64,000 nt of DNA from Aliivibrio finisterrensis (GTDB lineage: Bacteria; Pseudomonadota; Gammaproteobacteria; Enterobacterales; Vibrionaceae), in contig NZ_WBVP01000001.1 in assembly GCF_008933155.1 (NCBI RefSeq), positions 1-64,000 on the forward strand, in the 5' to 3' direction. The position numbers and the translations under genes are program-made. The stretch's first letter is position 1. Each line of letters begins with the position of its first letter. Below the pieces are notes generated by a model that saw only the letters and a program-made list of their open reading frames with translations, had not been told where the DNA came from and made no database searches. Positions 56,601 to 64,000 of the stretch are shown here, in pieces.

Positions 56601-57600
56601 TAAATCCTATAGCAATGTTCAATTCGATAGCCACTTCTTCGTGAATTAGGTATTTCAAATACTCTAATTTGTTATATAGAGCTAATGCGTTTTGATAACC
56701 AGATTTTGTCTGTAACTCAGCAAATAGTGATGACGATTCAGGCCATGTTTCTAACGTTGAATTAAAATGGTCTTCAATTCTATCAGCCAAATCAGCATGC
56801 CCTTGCTTACGTAAATAATCATCAAGTCCAACACCATTTGCTAAATATATGTTTTGCATCGCTTCTACATTGTATTTAAGCCAAGTAAGAGAGGTTTCTG
56901 AACGCCATGATTCCGAGAAATAAGGACGTGGTTGCCCTATTTTTGCAAGCGGACGACTGAGTTTTTTCATGCTGTAATCAAGCTGATTGGCAAGTAACGC
57001 AATGTATTCATTTAACCACATGGTTTCATCTAATTGAGACCACGGGTTAACTTGCCATGCTTGATCTACCTTTAGAGTATTAAGCGCTAAGTTTGCAGTA
57101 ATGGCCTGACCTAGCTGACATGACTCTGATGCTGGCAATGTCGAGGCTTTATCAAACAATAACCACTCTATGGCGCCTAACCCCTGGGTTGTTACACTCT
57201 GCTGCTGAATTAATTCAGTATTCCAAATTTGATCTTTTTTCAACAGTTGAGACATTTTTCGCCCAGTGGTGTTTTTCTTATCTGGCCAAAACTGAATGTT
57301 CCAATTAACACTAAGTGCCGCCTCTGGCCCTCTTTGTTGACCTTGCAGTGCCATCCACGCTTGCATGGTTTGTTGCCACTGCATAACCACCGTTTCTTTT
57401 TCAGTTTGATTCGTACAATATCCTTCAAAACTCTCAGTCAATCGTTGACTAGATTCAACTAAACGCTGGGCTGACTGCTGCTCAATATAATAAACATGGT
57501 CAATCATATTTGTAGAGTTAGGGACTTGATTAGACTCATTTGTACTTTGGCAGGCAGTCAGTAACACCGTGCTGCTTAACAATAAATAGATAGTTTTCAT
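56581..57600 (-). CDS. Imelysin-family lipoprotein (peptidase M75-like)
   Basis: A 339-residue periplasmic lipoprotein, with lipobox LTAC at residues 14-17. It is of the imelysin family, named after a peptidase but now linked to iron handling. The body is largely helical, and the family region includes GLGAIEWLLFDKAS, where the GxHxxE motif is degenerate because the His is absent. It is the third gene of the iron-linked operon, 10 bases after the oxidoreductase gene, and overlaps the DUF1513 gene by 20 bases. Confidence 0.85.
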   Translation of the reverse strand: MKTIYLLLSSTVLLTACQSTNESNQVPNSTNMIDHVYYIEQQSAQRLVESSQRLTESFEGYCTNQTEKETVVMQWQQTMQAWMALQGQQRGPEAALSVNWNIQFWPDKKNTTGRKMSQLLKKDQIWNTELIQQQSVTTQGLGAIEWLLFDKASTLPASESCQLGQAITANLALNTLKVDQAWQVNPWSQLDETMWLNEYIALLANQLDYSMKKLSRPLAKIGQPRPYFSESWRSETSLTWLKYNVEAMQNIYLANGVGLDDYLRKQGHADLADRIEDHFNSTLETWPESSSLFAELQTKSGYQNALALYNKLEYLKYLIHEEVAIELNIAIGFNATDGD

Positions 57601-57610
57601 TACTTACGCC

Positions 57611-59044
57611 TTATAACGAATCTAAAAATGCTAATAACGCATTACGATCTTGTGTCGATAATTGAATGACTTTATCTTTAGATTGCTGAGCCTCACCGCC
57701 ATGCCATAAAACTGCTTCTAGTACATTTCGAGCTCGACCATCATGCAAGAACTCTGTATGTCCATTGACTTCTTTTGTATAACCTAACCCCCACAGTGGT
57801 GGTGTTCGCCACTCTTGACCATTAGCCAAAAACTCTGGTCGATTATCAGCAAGTCCTTCTCCCATATCATGAAGCAACATGTCTGTATAAGGATGAATTA
57901 ACTGATTAGATAGCGCCGGTCTGTCTTCAATTTTTGCTGTTTTAATATTCGTTTTATGACAACTTTCACAACCGATATTTTTAAATAATTCTTGCCCTTT
58001 AATGACTTGAGGATCATTAACATTACGACGAATAGGCACCGCTAAGTGCTGAGAATAAAACTCGACAAAATTTAAAATCTTGTCACTCACTTCAGGAGTG
58101 CCCCCATGAGGTAACTTCTCACAAATTTCTTGCGCTTGAGTACAATCATCTTTAGGGAACATATTACTGGTTAAGCCCAAATCACCATTAAAGGCCGCGG
58201 CATTTTGCTGCATAAGTGTTGGTTGTCCAGCCTTCCAGCCAAAGCGACCTAACTCTAGTTGATTGGTTTCTACACTCCATACGCGATTAGCCTTACCAGA
58301 AACGCCTTGAGCCTCTTTCTTTTGTTGTTCAGCAAAACCTAAAATTGTTGATTCAGGGATAGACTCTAATAAACCTAAGCCAATCATTGGTGGCGCAATA
58401 CGTGCAGAAAGCAAGACATCTTCAGCCATTTCACCATAAGCTAAATCAGAAATCGATAAGTTTGGCTTTCTTAATGTGACAACGTCACCATCAGCAAGAG
58501 TGATAGAATGCGTTGTATACGTGATATGAATTTGCCCTTCTGGTTCAATTCCCGGTAAAGCAAAGTCTTGTAATTGACCGCCGTAAGTTGGCTCTGGGAT
58601 CACTCCGTCTAAAATGACACGTTTTTTCTGTTCAGGCGTTAAAGCAGGAATACTTAATCGCACTAACATAGAAACCGCGTTAGTATCCCCCTCTTTCGGC
58701 GTATGGCCTCGCCCATCTTTAATATGACAACTCTGACAACCATTGGTATTAAATAACGGGCCTAACCCATCACGGGCATCAGTAGACGCTGGAGCTTGCA
58801 CCCAAGGATTACGAAAAAAGCTATTACCCACACTAAAATCGAGACGCATACTCATTGGTAGGTTGGCAGCAGGTAGAGAAAAGGCATTTTGACCACTCTT
58901 CTTCACACTGGTTTTGCCGCCGGAAGCTACATTTGTAAACCGTGAGTCTTCTGAATCACTCTTAGTAGACACCTCATCAGAAGAAAAAGAATAGAAAGAA
59001 AACGTTGAGAGTAAAGCTATTGCTCCAAGCATTACGGGTTTCAT
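57611..59044 (-). CDS. Di-haem oxidoreductase family protein (DUF1111, putative thiol oxidoreductase)
   Basis: A periplasmic c-type cytochrome-like protein. After a signal peptide (MKPVMLGAIALLSTFSFYSFS) there are two haem c motifs: CQSCH in the first third and CESCHKT in the last third. Axial and surrounding residues such as FLHDGRARNVLEAVLWHGGEA are typical of the DUF1111 family. I prefer the ATG at 59044 (477 residues), but an ATG at 59074 is possible. It likely passes electrons in iron handling together with the flanking imelysins. Confidence 0.87.
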   Translation of the reverse strand: MKPVMLGAIALLSTFSFYSFSSDEVSTKSDSEDSRFTNVASGGKTSVKKSGQNAFSLPAANLPMSMRLDFSVGNSFFRNPWVQAPASTDARDGLGPLFNTNGCQSCHIKDGRGHTPKEGDTNAVSMLVRLSIPALTPEQKKRVILDGVIPEPTYGGQLQDFALPGIEPEGQIHITYTTHSITLADGDVVTLRKPNLSISDLAYGEMAEDVLLSARIAPPMIGLGLLESIPESTILGFAEQQKKEAQGVSGKANRVWSVETNQLELGRFGWKAGQPTLMQQNAAAFNGDLGLTSNMFPKDDCTQAQEICEKLPHGGTPEVSDKILNFVEFYSQHLAVPIRRNVNDPQVIKGQELFKNIGCESCHKTNIKTAKIEDRPALSNQLIHPYTDMLLHDMGEGLADNRPEFLANGQEWRTPPLWGLGYTKEVNGHTEFLHDGRARNVLEAVLWHGGEAQQSKDKVIQLSTQDRNALLAFLDSL

Positions 59045-59139
59045 GGTATCGAACATCCTGACCATCATTAACATTGCTCTTATCCATACCTAGATAGGTA
59101 TTATTTACTTGTTTGTTTTACGATAAGAACAATATTAGA

Positions 59140-59187
59140 AAATAAAAGAGCTCAATCACTATATCGGAAGGGAGAAGTGATTGAGCT
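59140..59187 (-). terminator. Hairpin with T run between the imelysin and oxidoreductase genes
   Basis: AGCTCAATCACT and AGTGATTGAGCT form a perfect 12-bp stem; on the minus strand CTTTTATTTT follows. It sits 32 bases after the imelysin stop and before the next gene of the same operon, so it should reduce downstream expression. Confidence 0.8.
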
Positions 59188-59218
59188 TGAGTACTACTGC
59201 TTTTTCTTAACGTTAAAA

Positions 59219-60472
59219 TTAAAAATCATGATCTGCGGTATCAGGGTTTAAGCTTGTAATACCAATCACATTTGCAGCGCGCTCAATCGACGCGGTTTGT
59301 AGCACTAAAGACATGATTGATTTATTTACTAATGCATTACCCGCTGCATTGTCTGAAGCAATCAATTGGTCAAAATGTTGGTTATCTTTTTCAGCTGCCG
59401 ATACTAGCGTCCCAACTTGAGTGCGCGTTGCATCAAATTGCTGCTGAATCTCTTTAGCTGCCTTTGCGTCTTTCTTAGCAACTAAATCGTGAATACTTGG
59501 GCCTGATAATTGAGAGCCATCTGCACGAGTGTAAGTGCCTGTATATACGTTATAGATACCTTGTTCATTATAGTAATGAGAGTTGTGCGTATTATCAGAG
59601 AAACAATCGTGCTCATCTTCTGTAGAATTGGCTTCTAAGGCTACCTTCATGCGTTCACCAGCTAGCTCACCTAATGATAAAGAGCCCATGCCAAACAGCA
59701 TCTTACGCAAACCTTGCTCTGATGATTCAGATAATAGCTCTGCACGGTAATTTTTCTCACCTTCTTTCCACTGCTTTTCCATCCAAGACAAATCTTTAAT
59801 TAGTAACTCAGAAGCTGATTTTAAATACTCAGCACGGCGTTCACAGTTACCGTTAGTACAAGCAGAACCAATAACATAATCGGTATATGGTCGCTCACCA
59901 GCACCTGCATTCGTGCCATTTAAATCTTGGCCCCAAAGTAAAAATTCAATGGCATGATAACCTGTTGCTACGTTTGCTTCTGACCCGCCGAGCTCATTAA
60001 GATCCGCTAATTTATCTGCTTCTATGTTTTTCACATCAAGGGTTTCTGCACCAATTTTTATTGAGGTAGAAGCAACGATATTAGCTTTAGCACCGTCGTT
60101 ACCTAATTCATATTGGTAATCATCAGCCACATAATCAATTAAGCCTTCATCTAATGGCCATGCGTTTAGTTGCCCTTCCCAATCATCAACAACGGCATTA
60201 CCAAAGCGGAAGACTTCTGATTGTTGATAAGGAACACGCGCTGCTTTCCATGCAGTTTTAACCGTTTGTAAGCCTTTCTTAGATGGGTTATTCAAAAAAG
60301 TGTGAATGGCTTTATCAAGCTGCTGAGCTGTCGTTAAAGAATCACTGTATACCGCATGAGCAATATCTGCGTAATGTTCAACAACTTCTGTTTGAGTCGC
60401 GGCATAAGAAAACGCAGGTAAAGCAAAAAGTGAGATAGTAACAATATTTCGAGCAAATTTGACGTGGTTCAT
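59219..60472 (-). CDS. Imelysin-family iron-regulated protein (IrpA-like)
   Basis: A 417-residue exported protein of the imelysin/IrpA family. It has a signal peptide (about 1-24, cut after SYA) and two helical repeats. The family motif GxHxxE appears intact as GYHAIEFLLWGQD, with a second conserved segment RMKVALEAN and EHDCFSDNTHNSHYYN. I place the start at ATG 60472 with AAGGACG upstream; the longer frame would add 22 residues before the signal peptide. A Fur-like box lies 68 bases upstream, supporting iron regulation. Confidence 0.9.
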   Translation of the reverse strand: MNHVKFARNIVTISLFALPAFSYAATQTEVVEHYADIAHAVYSDSLTTAQQLDKAIHTFLNNPSKKGLQTVKTAWKAARVPYQQSEVFRFGNAVVDDWEGQLNAWPLDEGLIDYVADDYQYELGNDGAKANIVASTSIKIGAETLDVKNIEADKLADLNELGGSEANVATGYHAIEFLLWGQDLNGTNAGAGERPYTDYVIGSACTNGNCERRAEYLKSASELLIKDLSWMEKQWKEGEKNYRAELLSESSEQGLRKMLFGMGSLSLGELAGERMKVALEANSTEDEHDCFSDNTHNSHYYNEQGIYNVYTGTYTRADGSQLSGPSIHDLVAKKDAKAAKEIQQQFDATRTQVGTLVSAAEKDNQHFDQLIASDNAAGNALVNKSIMSLVLQTASIERAANVIGITSLNPDTADHDF

Positions 60473-60539
60473 AAATCGTCCTTGTTGAGCAAATGAATAG
60501 AATTTGTAAACCATTAATTGAAATCTGTAAGAATTCATT

Positions 60540-60558
60540 AATGATAATAATTTTTATT
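60540..60558. promoter_or_regulatory. Fur-like box upstream of the imelysin operon
   Basis: AATGATAATAATTTTTATT matches the Fur consensus at about 13 of 19 positions. A half-site-like TTTATCATT lies a little further upstream (near 60595). Confidence 0.6.
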
Positions 60559-60631
60559 TGCGTAATATACCGAAATCAAACCGGAATGCAAATGTTTATC
60601 ATTTAGATTCACAAGTTAGCGATGAAGTATA

Positions 60632-60673
60632 AAAAAGCCCCATCCAATGATGAGGCTCTAGTAAGGGCTTTTT
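60632..60673 (-). terminator. Terminator of ribA
   Basis: AAAAAGCCC and GGGCTTTTT pair around a 24-base loop that itself contains CATC/GATG. On the minus strand a T run follows. It is 19 bases past the ribA stop. Confidence 0.75.
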
Positions 60674-60691
60674 ACCGTTAAGTAAATAGCA

Positions 60692-61291
60692 CTATTTATC
60701 TAAATCAAGGTTATGTCCATGAGCAAGCTTTGCTTTTAAATAATGCTCATTGCCTTGCTTGATATGAGCATGAGTATTAACCACTTCTTCTAACTCAATA
60801 CCGTAATTTTGAATATCTTCAATTTTCTTAGGATTATTGGTAACAAGTTTAATTTTAGAAAGTCCTAGTGCTTCAAGCATCTGAGCTGCTTCTTTAAAGT
60901 CACGTAAGTCATCACCAAAACCTAAGTGGTTGTTCGCTTCATAGGTATTCATACCTTGACTTTGAAGCTCATAGGCATCCAATTTATTATACAAACCAAT
61001 ACCGCGTCCCTCTTGGCGAAGATATAAAATGATACCGCCACTTTCAGACATACGATTAATGGTTTCTTCCAACTGTTCACCACAATCACAGCGTGATGAA
61101 TGAAATACGTCTCCCGTTAAGCATTCTGAATGCATACGAACCAGAGGGGTTGTTTGATTCTTATCAGCGTGATTAAAGATAACAGCGACATGTTCTTTTT
61201 CAGTCTCTAGGCCTTCAAATGAAAGCATTTCTGCAGGGATATTACTTTGCTGCCCTACTTTTAACTCTATACGGGCTCTTACGTTTGCCAT
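60692..61291 (-). CDS. ribA: GTP cyclohydrolase II
   Basis: First enzyme of riboflavin synthesis: opens GTP to 2,5-diamino-6-ribosylamino-pyrimidinone phosphate. The zinc site is in [18 protein letters not shown] (three Cys), and the catalytic region is [21 protein letters not shown]. The 199-residue length shows a RibA without the fused RibB domain. It appears monocistronic; no FMN riboswitch was recognised upstream. Confidence 0.96.
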   Translation of the reverse strand: MANVRARIELKVGQQSNIPAEMLSFEGLETEKEHVAVIFNHADKNQTTPLVRMHSECLTGDVFHSSRCDCGEQLEETINRMSESGGIILYLRQEGRGIGLYNKLDAYELQSQGMNTYEANNHLGFGDDLRDFKEAAQMLEALGLSKIKLVTNNPKKIEDIQNYGIELEEVVNTHAHIKQGNEHYLKAKLAHGHNLDLDK

Positions 61292-61630
61292 GCTGATTTA
61301 TTGCCTTTTTCAATGAGAAGATCATATCTTCTACGATTTAATCTGATAAAAAGATCATAAGCATACCTAGCAAATATGCAAGAATCAAAAAAAAGGCCCA
61401 ACAAATGTTAGACCTTTATGTACTTAATTGATGATTTTATAAATATTTAATTACATTGCTGCTTTAAAAATGCTCACAATCTCTTCATGAGTTATTACTC
61501 GTTACAGTAAAATCGAGACACTCATCATACTTTGTAGGTAGATGGATAAAGAAGAGAAGAAAATACGTTAATTAATTGATAAAAAGGCCAATAAAAATAA
61601 TTATTGGCCTTAAAAAAGTATGATGTAACT
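61292..61630. other. Intergenic region between ribA and the 61631 gene
   Basis: 339 bases with no supported gene. It holds the ribA promoter region, an imperfect hairpin (near 61390-61418) resembling a terminator, and the terminator of the next minus-strand gene. The middle part, 61425-61580, shows nothing I can name. Confidence 0.6.
61583..61612 (-). terminator. Terminator of the 61631 gene
   Basis: AAGGCCAATAA and TTATTGGCCTT form a perfect 11-bp stem around AAATAA, with a T run on the minus strand. Confidence 0.85.
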
Positions 61631-61981
61631 CTAAGAACGCTTTGGCTGCTGGTACGTTTTACCTGCTGCTTGGTAGGTTTCTTTTTGCTTCATATCAAAC
61701 ATTGCGTAGAAGAACCAAGCTATGAATTTAATCACATCATCACCTTCGTTCATGATCCACTCTGCAAGCTCTTGTGCTTCACCGTTTTCATCTTCATCGT
61801 TAAATACATGATAGATGCGTTGCTCGCCTTCAACTTCAGCAAGACGGAATTGACCCGCTAGCGATTGTGCCGCTTCAACAATGTCTTGGTCTTCACATGC
61901 TTTTAGTGCTTCTAGCACTTGAGGAAGATTTTCTTTTTGGCATAGTTCTTTAACTAGTGTTTCAAATTCATTCTGTTGCAT
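61631..61981 (-). CDS. Small acidic conserved protein (DUF3069-like)
   Basis: A 116-residue, acidic, mainly helical cytoplasmic protein. It may belong to the DUF3069 family of gammaproteobacteria, but I am not certain. Notable parts are VLEALKACEDQDIVEAAQSL, GEQRIYHVFNDEDENGEA and a hydrophobic, aromatic segment DVIKFIAWFFYAMFDM that could be an amphipathic helix. It ends in a basic tail. It is divergent from metC and has its own terminator. Confidence 0.75.
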   Translation of the reverse strand: MQQNEFETLVKELCQKENLPQVLEALKACEDQDIVEAAQSLAGQFRLAEVEGEQRIYHVFNDEDENGEAQELAEWIMNEGDDVIKFIAWFFYAMFDMKQKETYQAAGKTYQQPKRS

Positions 61982-62135
61982 TTTAATTTAACTCTTTTAG
62001 TCAACATGTCATCTAGATTGCGCAATTTTAGCAGTAATTAAAATTTATTCGACAGGAATTCGTTTTAATCCTTGATATTTCGCCTTCACTTTGGCTTTAT
62101 GGAGATATTATTTACTTATAATTGAATGGATTCAG

Positions 62136-63326
62136 ATGTCAGATAAATTAGAGACCAAATACGTCACTGCTGGTCGTAGCAAAAAATGGACAAAAGGCGT
62201 AGTAAACCCTCCTGTTCAACGCGCTTCTACCGTGGTATTTAATACCGTTGCTGAAAAAACGCATGCCATGATAAACCGCGCAAAACAAACGCTTTTTTAT
62301 GGCCGCCGAGGCACAGAAACTCACTTTGCATTTCAAGATGCGATGGTTGAACTTGAAGGTGGCGCAGGTTGTGCCCTTTATCCTTGCGGTACGGCTGCGA
62401 TTGCCAATGCGATTTTATGTTTTGTAAAAACCGGCGATCATATTTTAATGGTCGATGGCTGCTATGAACCGACTCGTGATTACTGTGACACCATCTTGAA
62501 GAAAATGGGCATTGAAACCACCTATTACGATCCAATGATTGGTGAAGGCATTCGTGATTTAATTAAACCAAATACGACGGTGCTATTTACTGAATCTCCG
62601 TGTTCTATCACGATGGAAGTTCAAGACGTTCCACTCCTTGCTCGTATCGCACACGAATCAGATATTGTCGTTATGCTTGATAATACTTGGGCGGCGGGTG
62701 TGAACTTCTCTCCTTTCGATCATGGCGTTGATATCTCTATTCAAGCCGCAACCAAATACATTGTCGGTCACTCTGATGTGATGCTTGGTACCGCAGTTGC
62801 GAACGAAAAACATTGGGATCAACTGCGTGAACAAAGCTATTTAATGGGGCAATGCATTTCACCTGATGACGCCTATTTAGCAATGCGTGGTTTACGCACT
62901 ATGGGCGTTCGTCTAAAACAGCACGAAGCTAGCAGCATTAAAGTGGCTAAGTGGCTTGAGCAGCATCCACTGGTTGATCACGTTCGTCATCCTGCACTTG
63001 AAAGCTGCCCGGGCAATGAGTTTTATCAACGTGATTTTAAAGGCTGTAATGGCTTGTTCTCTTTTGTGCTAAAACAATCTGATAGCAAAGCGACAACGGC
63101 CCTGCTTGATGGTATGAGTCATTTTAGTATGGGTTATTCTTGGGGTGGGTTTGAAAGCTTGATCTTAGCGAATGAACCAAAAAGCTTTAATGCATTAAGA
63201 ACGGTGGCTCATCCTCAGTTTGAAGCGACTTTGATCCGTGTTCATATTGGATTAGAAGATGTGGATGATTTGATTGAAGATTTAGAGCAAGGTTTAGCTC
63301 GATATCAAGAGATGTTATCTGCTTAA
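62136..63326 (+). CDS. metC: Cystathionine beta-lyase MetC
   Basis: PLP enzyme that splits cystathionine to homocysteine, pyruvate and ammonia in methionine synthesis. The 396-residue protein has the PLP lysine in AATKYIVGHSD, the phosphate-binding loop in YPCGTAAIANA, and LDNTWAAGVNFSPFDHGVD upstream of the lysine. I start it at ATG 62136 (MSDKLETKYVTAGRS), because the longer frame begins with unrelated residues. No MetJ box was recognised. Confidence 0.94.
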   Translation: MSDKLETKYVTAGRSKKWTKGVVNPPVQRASTVVFNTVAEKTHAMINRAKQTLFYGRRGTETHFAFQDAMVELEGGAGCALYPCGTAAIANAILCFVKTGDHILMVDGCYEPTRDYCDTILKKMGIETTYYDPMIGEGIRDLIKPNTTVLFTESPCSITMEVQDVPLLARIAHESDIVVMLDNTWAAGVNFSPFDHGVDISIQAATKYIVGHSDVMLGTAVANEKHWDQLREQSYLMGQCISPDDAYLAMRGLRTMGVRLKQHEASSIKVAKWLEQHPLVDHVRHPALESCPGNEFYQRDFKGCNGLFSFVLKQSDSKATTALLDGMSHFSMGYSWGGFESLILANEPKSFNALRTVAHPQFEATLIRVHIGLEDVDDLIEDLEQGLARYQEMLSA

Positions 63327-63351
63327 TTCAGTTTATATCGTTTTTACTTAC

Positions 63352-63385
63352 AAAAATGGCGACTCCTAAATGGGTCGCCATTTTT
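63352..63385. terminator. Bidirectional terminator between metC and the DUF2750 gene
   Basis: AAAAATGGCGAC and GTCGCCATTTTT form a perfect 12-bp stem around ten bases. Confidence 0.9.
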
Positions 63386-63403
63386 ATTTGTATTAATTCA
63401 ATA

Positions 63404-63790
63404 TTAACGCTTTCTTTCTTGTTTTGTTAATTCAAAATCGAATTCGTCGGGAAAAAGGATTTGCCCTTCTTCGTTTTGATTAGGGAATACAACAACCGCT
63501 AATTCATCATCTTCAAGACCTGTTGTCCAGCGACTGTGCCATTTGTTTAATGAAATAGACTCTGCTTTACATACGTCCCATTCACCTGTTGCCCATGCTT
63601 CTGCAAACTCTTTATTTGGCCATACAGGAACGCAATCTTCTTCTTCGGTATTCAACATCACACAACCGTGTTCATCAGTCAAAATCCAAATTTCACGATT
63701 AGCGACAACTTCTTTCATAAAGTAAGTAAAACGCTCTTCTTCATGAGAATTTACGATTTTGTCCATTGCTTGTTGATCTAATTGGCTCAT
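63404..63790 (-). CDS. DUF2750 family protein
   Basis: A 128-residue cytoplasmic protein of a family with no known function. The DUF2750 pattern is present: ERFTYFMKEVVANREIWILTDEHG, followed by VPVWPNKEFAEAW and DVCKAESISLNKWHSRW. It is strongly acidic at the C-terminus. It lies between a terminator on the left and an RND pump gene on the right, which has its own terminator. Confidence 0.88.
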   Translation of the reverse strand: MSQLDQQAMDKIVNSHEEERFTYFMKEVVANREIWILTDEHGCVMLNTEEEDCVPVWPNKEFAEAWATGEWDVCKAESISLNKWHSRWTTGLEDDELAVVVFPNQNEEGQILFPDEFDFELTKQERKR

Positions 63791-63851
63791 TTACTGTTCC
63801 TAATATGTGGACTGCATTTGTATTATCCAGATAGAATATCACAAAAAAAGC

Positions 63852-63878
63852 CCATACTAGATATTCTAATATGGGCTT
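63852..63878 (-). terminator. Terminator of the RND efflux gene
   Basis: GCCCATA and TATGGGC pair with a partial inner stem (CTAG/CTAA); on the minus strand a T run follows. It is about 27 bases past the stop codon. Confidence 0.75.
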
Positions 63879-63904
63879 TTGAACATTTATTCTATGCGTC
63901 TATT

Positions 63905-64000
63905 TTAGTATTCGACGACTTTAATTTTATGGAACATGCGATACAACACAGGAACCACAATTAAGGTCAGTACGGTTGCGAAACCTAGACCAAACATAAT
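63905..64000 (-). CDS. RND efflux transporter, C-terminal end (partial)
   Basis: The last 31 codons of a minus-strand gene that enters from the right edge. The translated end contains FGLGFATVLTLIVVPVLYRM followed by a short charged tail. This is the usual last membrane helix of AcrB/MexB-type RND pumps, whose helices typically end LFVPVLYR or similar. The substrate cannot be inferred. Confidence 0.8.
   Translation of the reverse strand: MMFGLGFATVLTLIVVPVLYRMFHKIKVVEY

Noticed and set aside
60560-61630. FMN riboswitch near ribA
   Set aside because: The conserved RFN-element blocks were not recognised upstream of ribA; the region is AT-rich with simple hairpins only.
61604-61861. Plus-strand 85-codon ORF with hydrophobic stretches
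   Set aside because: It lies opposite the 61631-61981 gene and runs across that gene's terminator; no ribosome-binding site.

Overview
The window is a piece of a Vibrionaceae chromosome. Gene content and order (gyrA/ubiG/nrdAB/yfaE, thrS-infC-rpmI-rplT, pheST/ihfA, tonB1-exbBD-hutBCD), the AT-rich base composition and the protein sequences point to Aliivibrio (A. fischeri or a close relative), probably the large chromosome. Species assignment is an inference; no species marker was compared.

Left end (1-7.7 kb): a defence cluster. A type I DNA methyltransferase gene (hsdM, cut by the window edge) follows two overlapping genes that I identify as the plasmid-elimination system DdmDE: DdmD, a 1190-residue SF2 helicase with a C-terminal PD-(D/E)XK nuclease, and DdmE, a 688-residue divergent prokaryotic Argonaute. 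A WYL-domain regulator (BrxR/CapW type) is divergently transcribed from ddmD, and the two predicted promoters overlap at their -10 elements. The cluster abuts the 3' end of a tRNA-Val(GAC) gene, a typical island boundary.

7.7-22 kb is mostly core genome: a dCache-GGDEF diguanylate cyclase, cvfB, an unknown membrane protein, a stand-alone PEP-synthase-like TIM barrel that has lost catalytic residues, aroH, yajQ, an M3 oligoendopeptidase, astE, ihfA and pheST.

22.3-31 kb is a Fur-box-controlled haem uptake locus: a TonB-dependent receptor, hutXZ preceded by what looks like a truncated hutW, and tonB-exbB-exbD-hutB-hutC-hutD in one tightly packed operon. The receptor takes haem across the outer membrane using TonB/ExbBD energy, HutBCD carry it across the inner membrane, and HutX/HutZ handle it in the cytoplasm. 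The locus sits between rplT and pheS, which are neighbours in E. coli.

31-43.5 kb: thrS-infC-rpmI-rplT (infC starts at AUU), a minus-strand run of spo0M, an M50 protease, yqfB, yegD and a PAP2 phosphatase, then a DUF3581 gene, gyrA and ubiG. 43.5-50.2 kb: the class Ia ribonucleotide reductase genes nrdA and nrdB, with a DnaA box and NrdR-like boxes upstream, and the ferredoxin yfaE; a TPR-GAF-GGDEF gene is inserted between nrdB and yfaE.

50-64 kb: a CinA-like protein, tyrP with two TyrR boxes, a DUF3943 protein, a basic winged-helix protein, ycbL, a four-gene iron-linked set (imelysin, di-haem oxidoreductase, imelysin lipoprotein, DUF1513) behind a Fur-like box, ribA, metC, a DUF2750 gene, and the last codons of an RND efflux pump. 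I saw no CRISPR array, rRNA, transposase or integrase.
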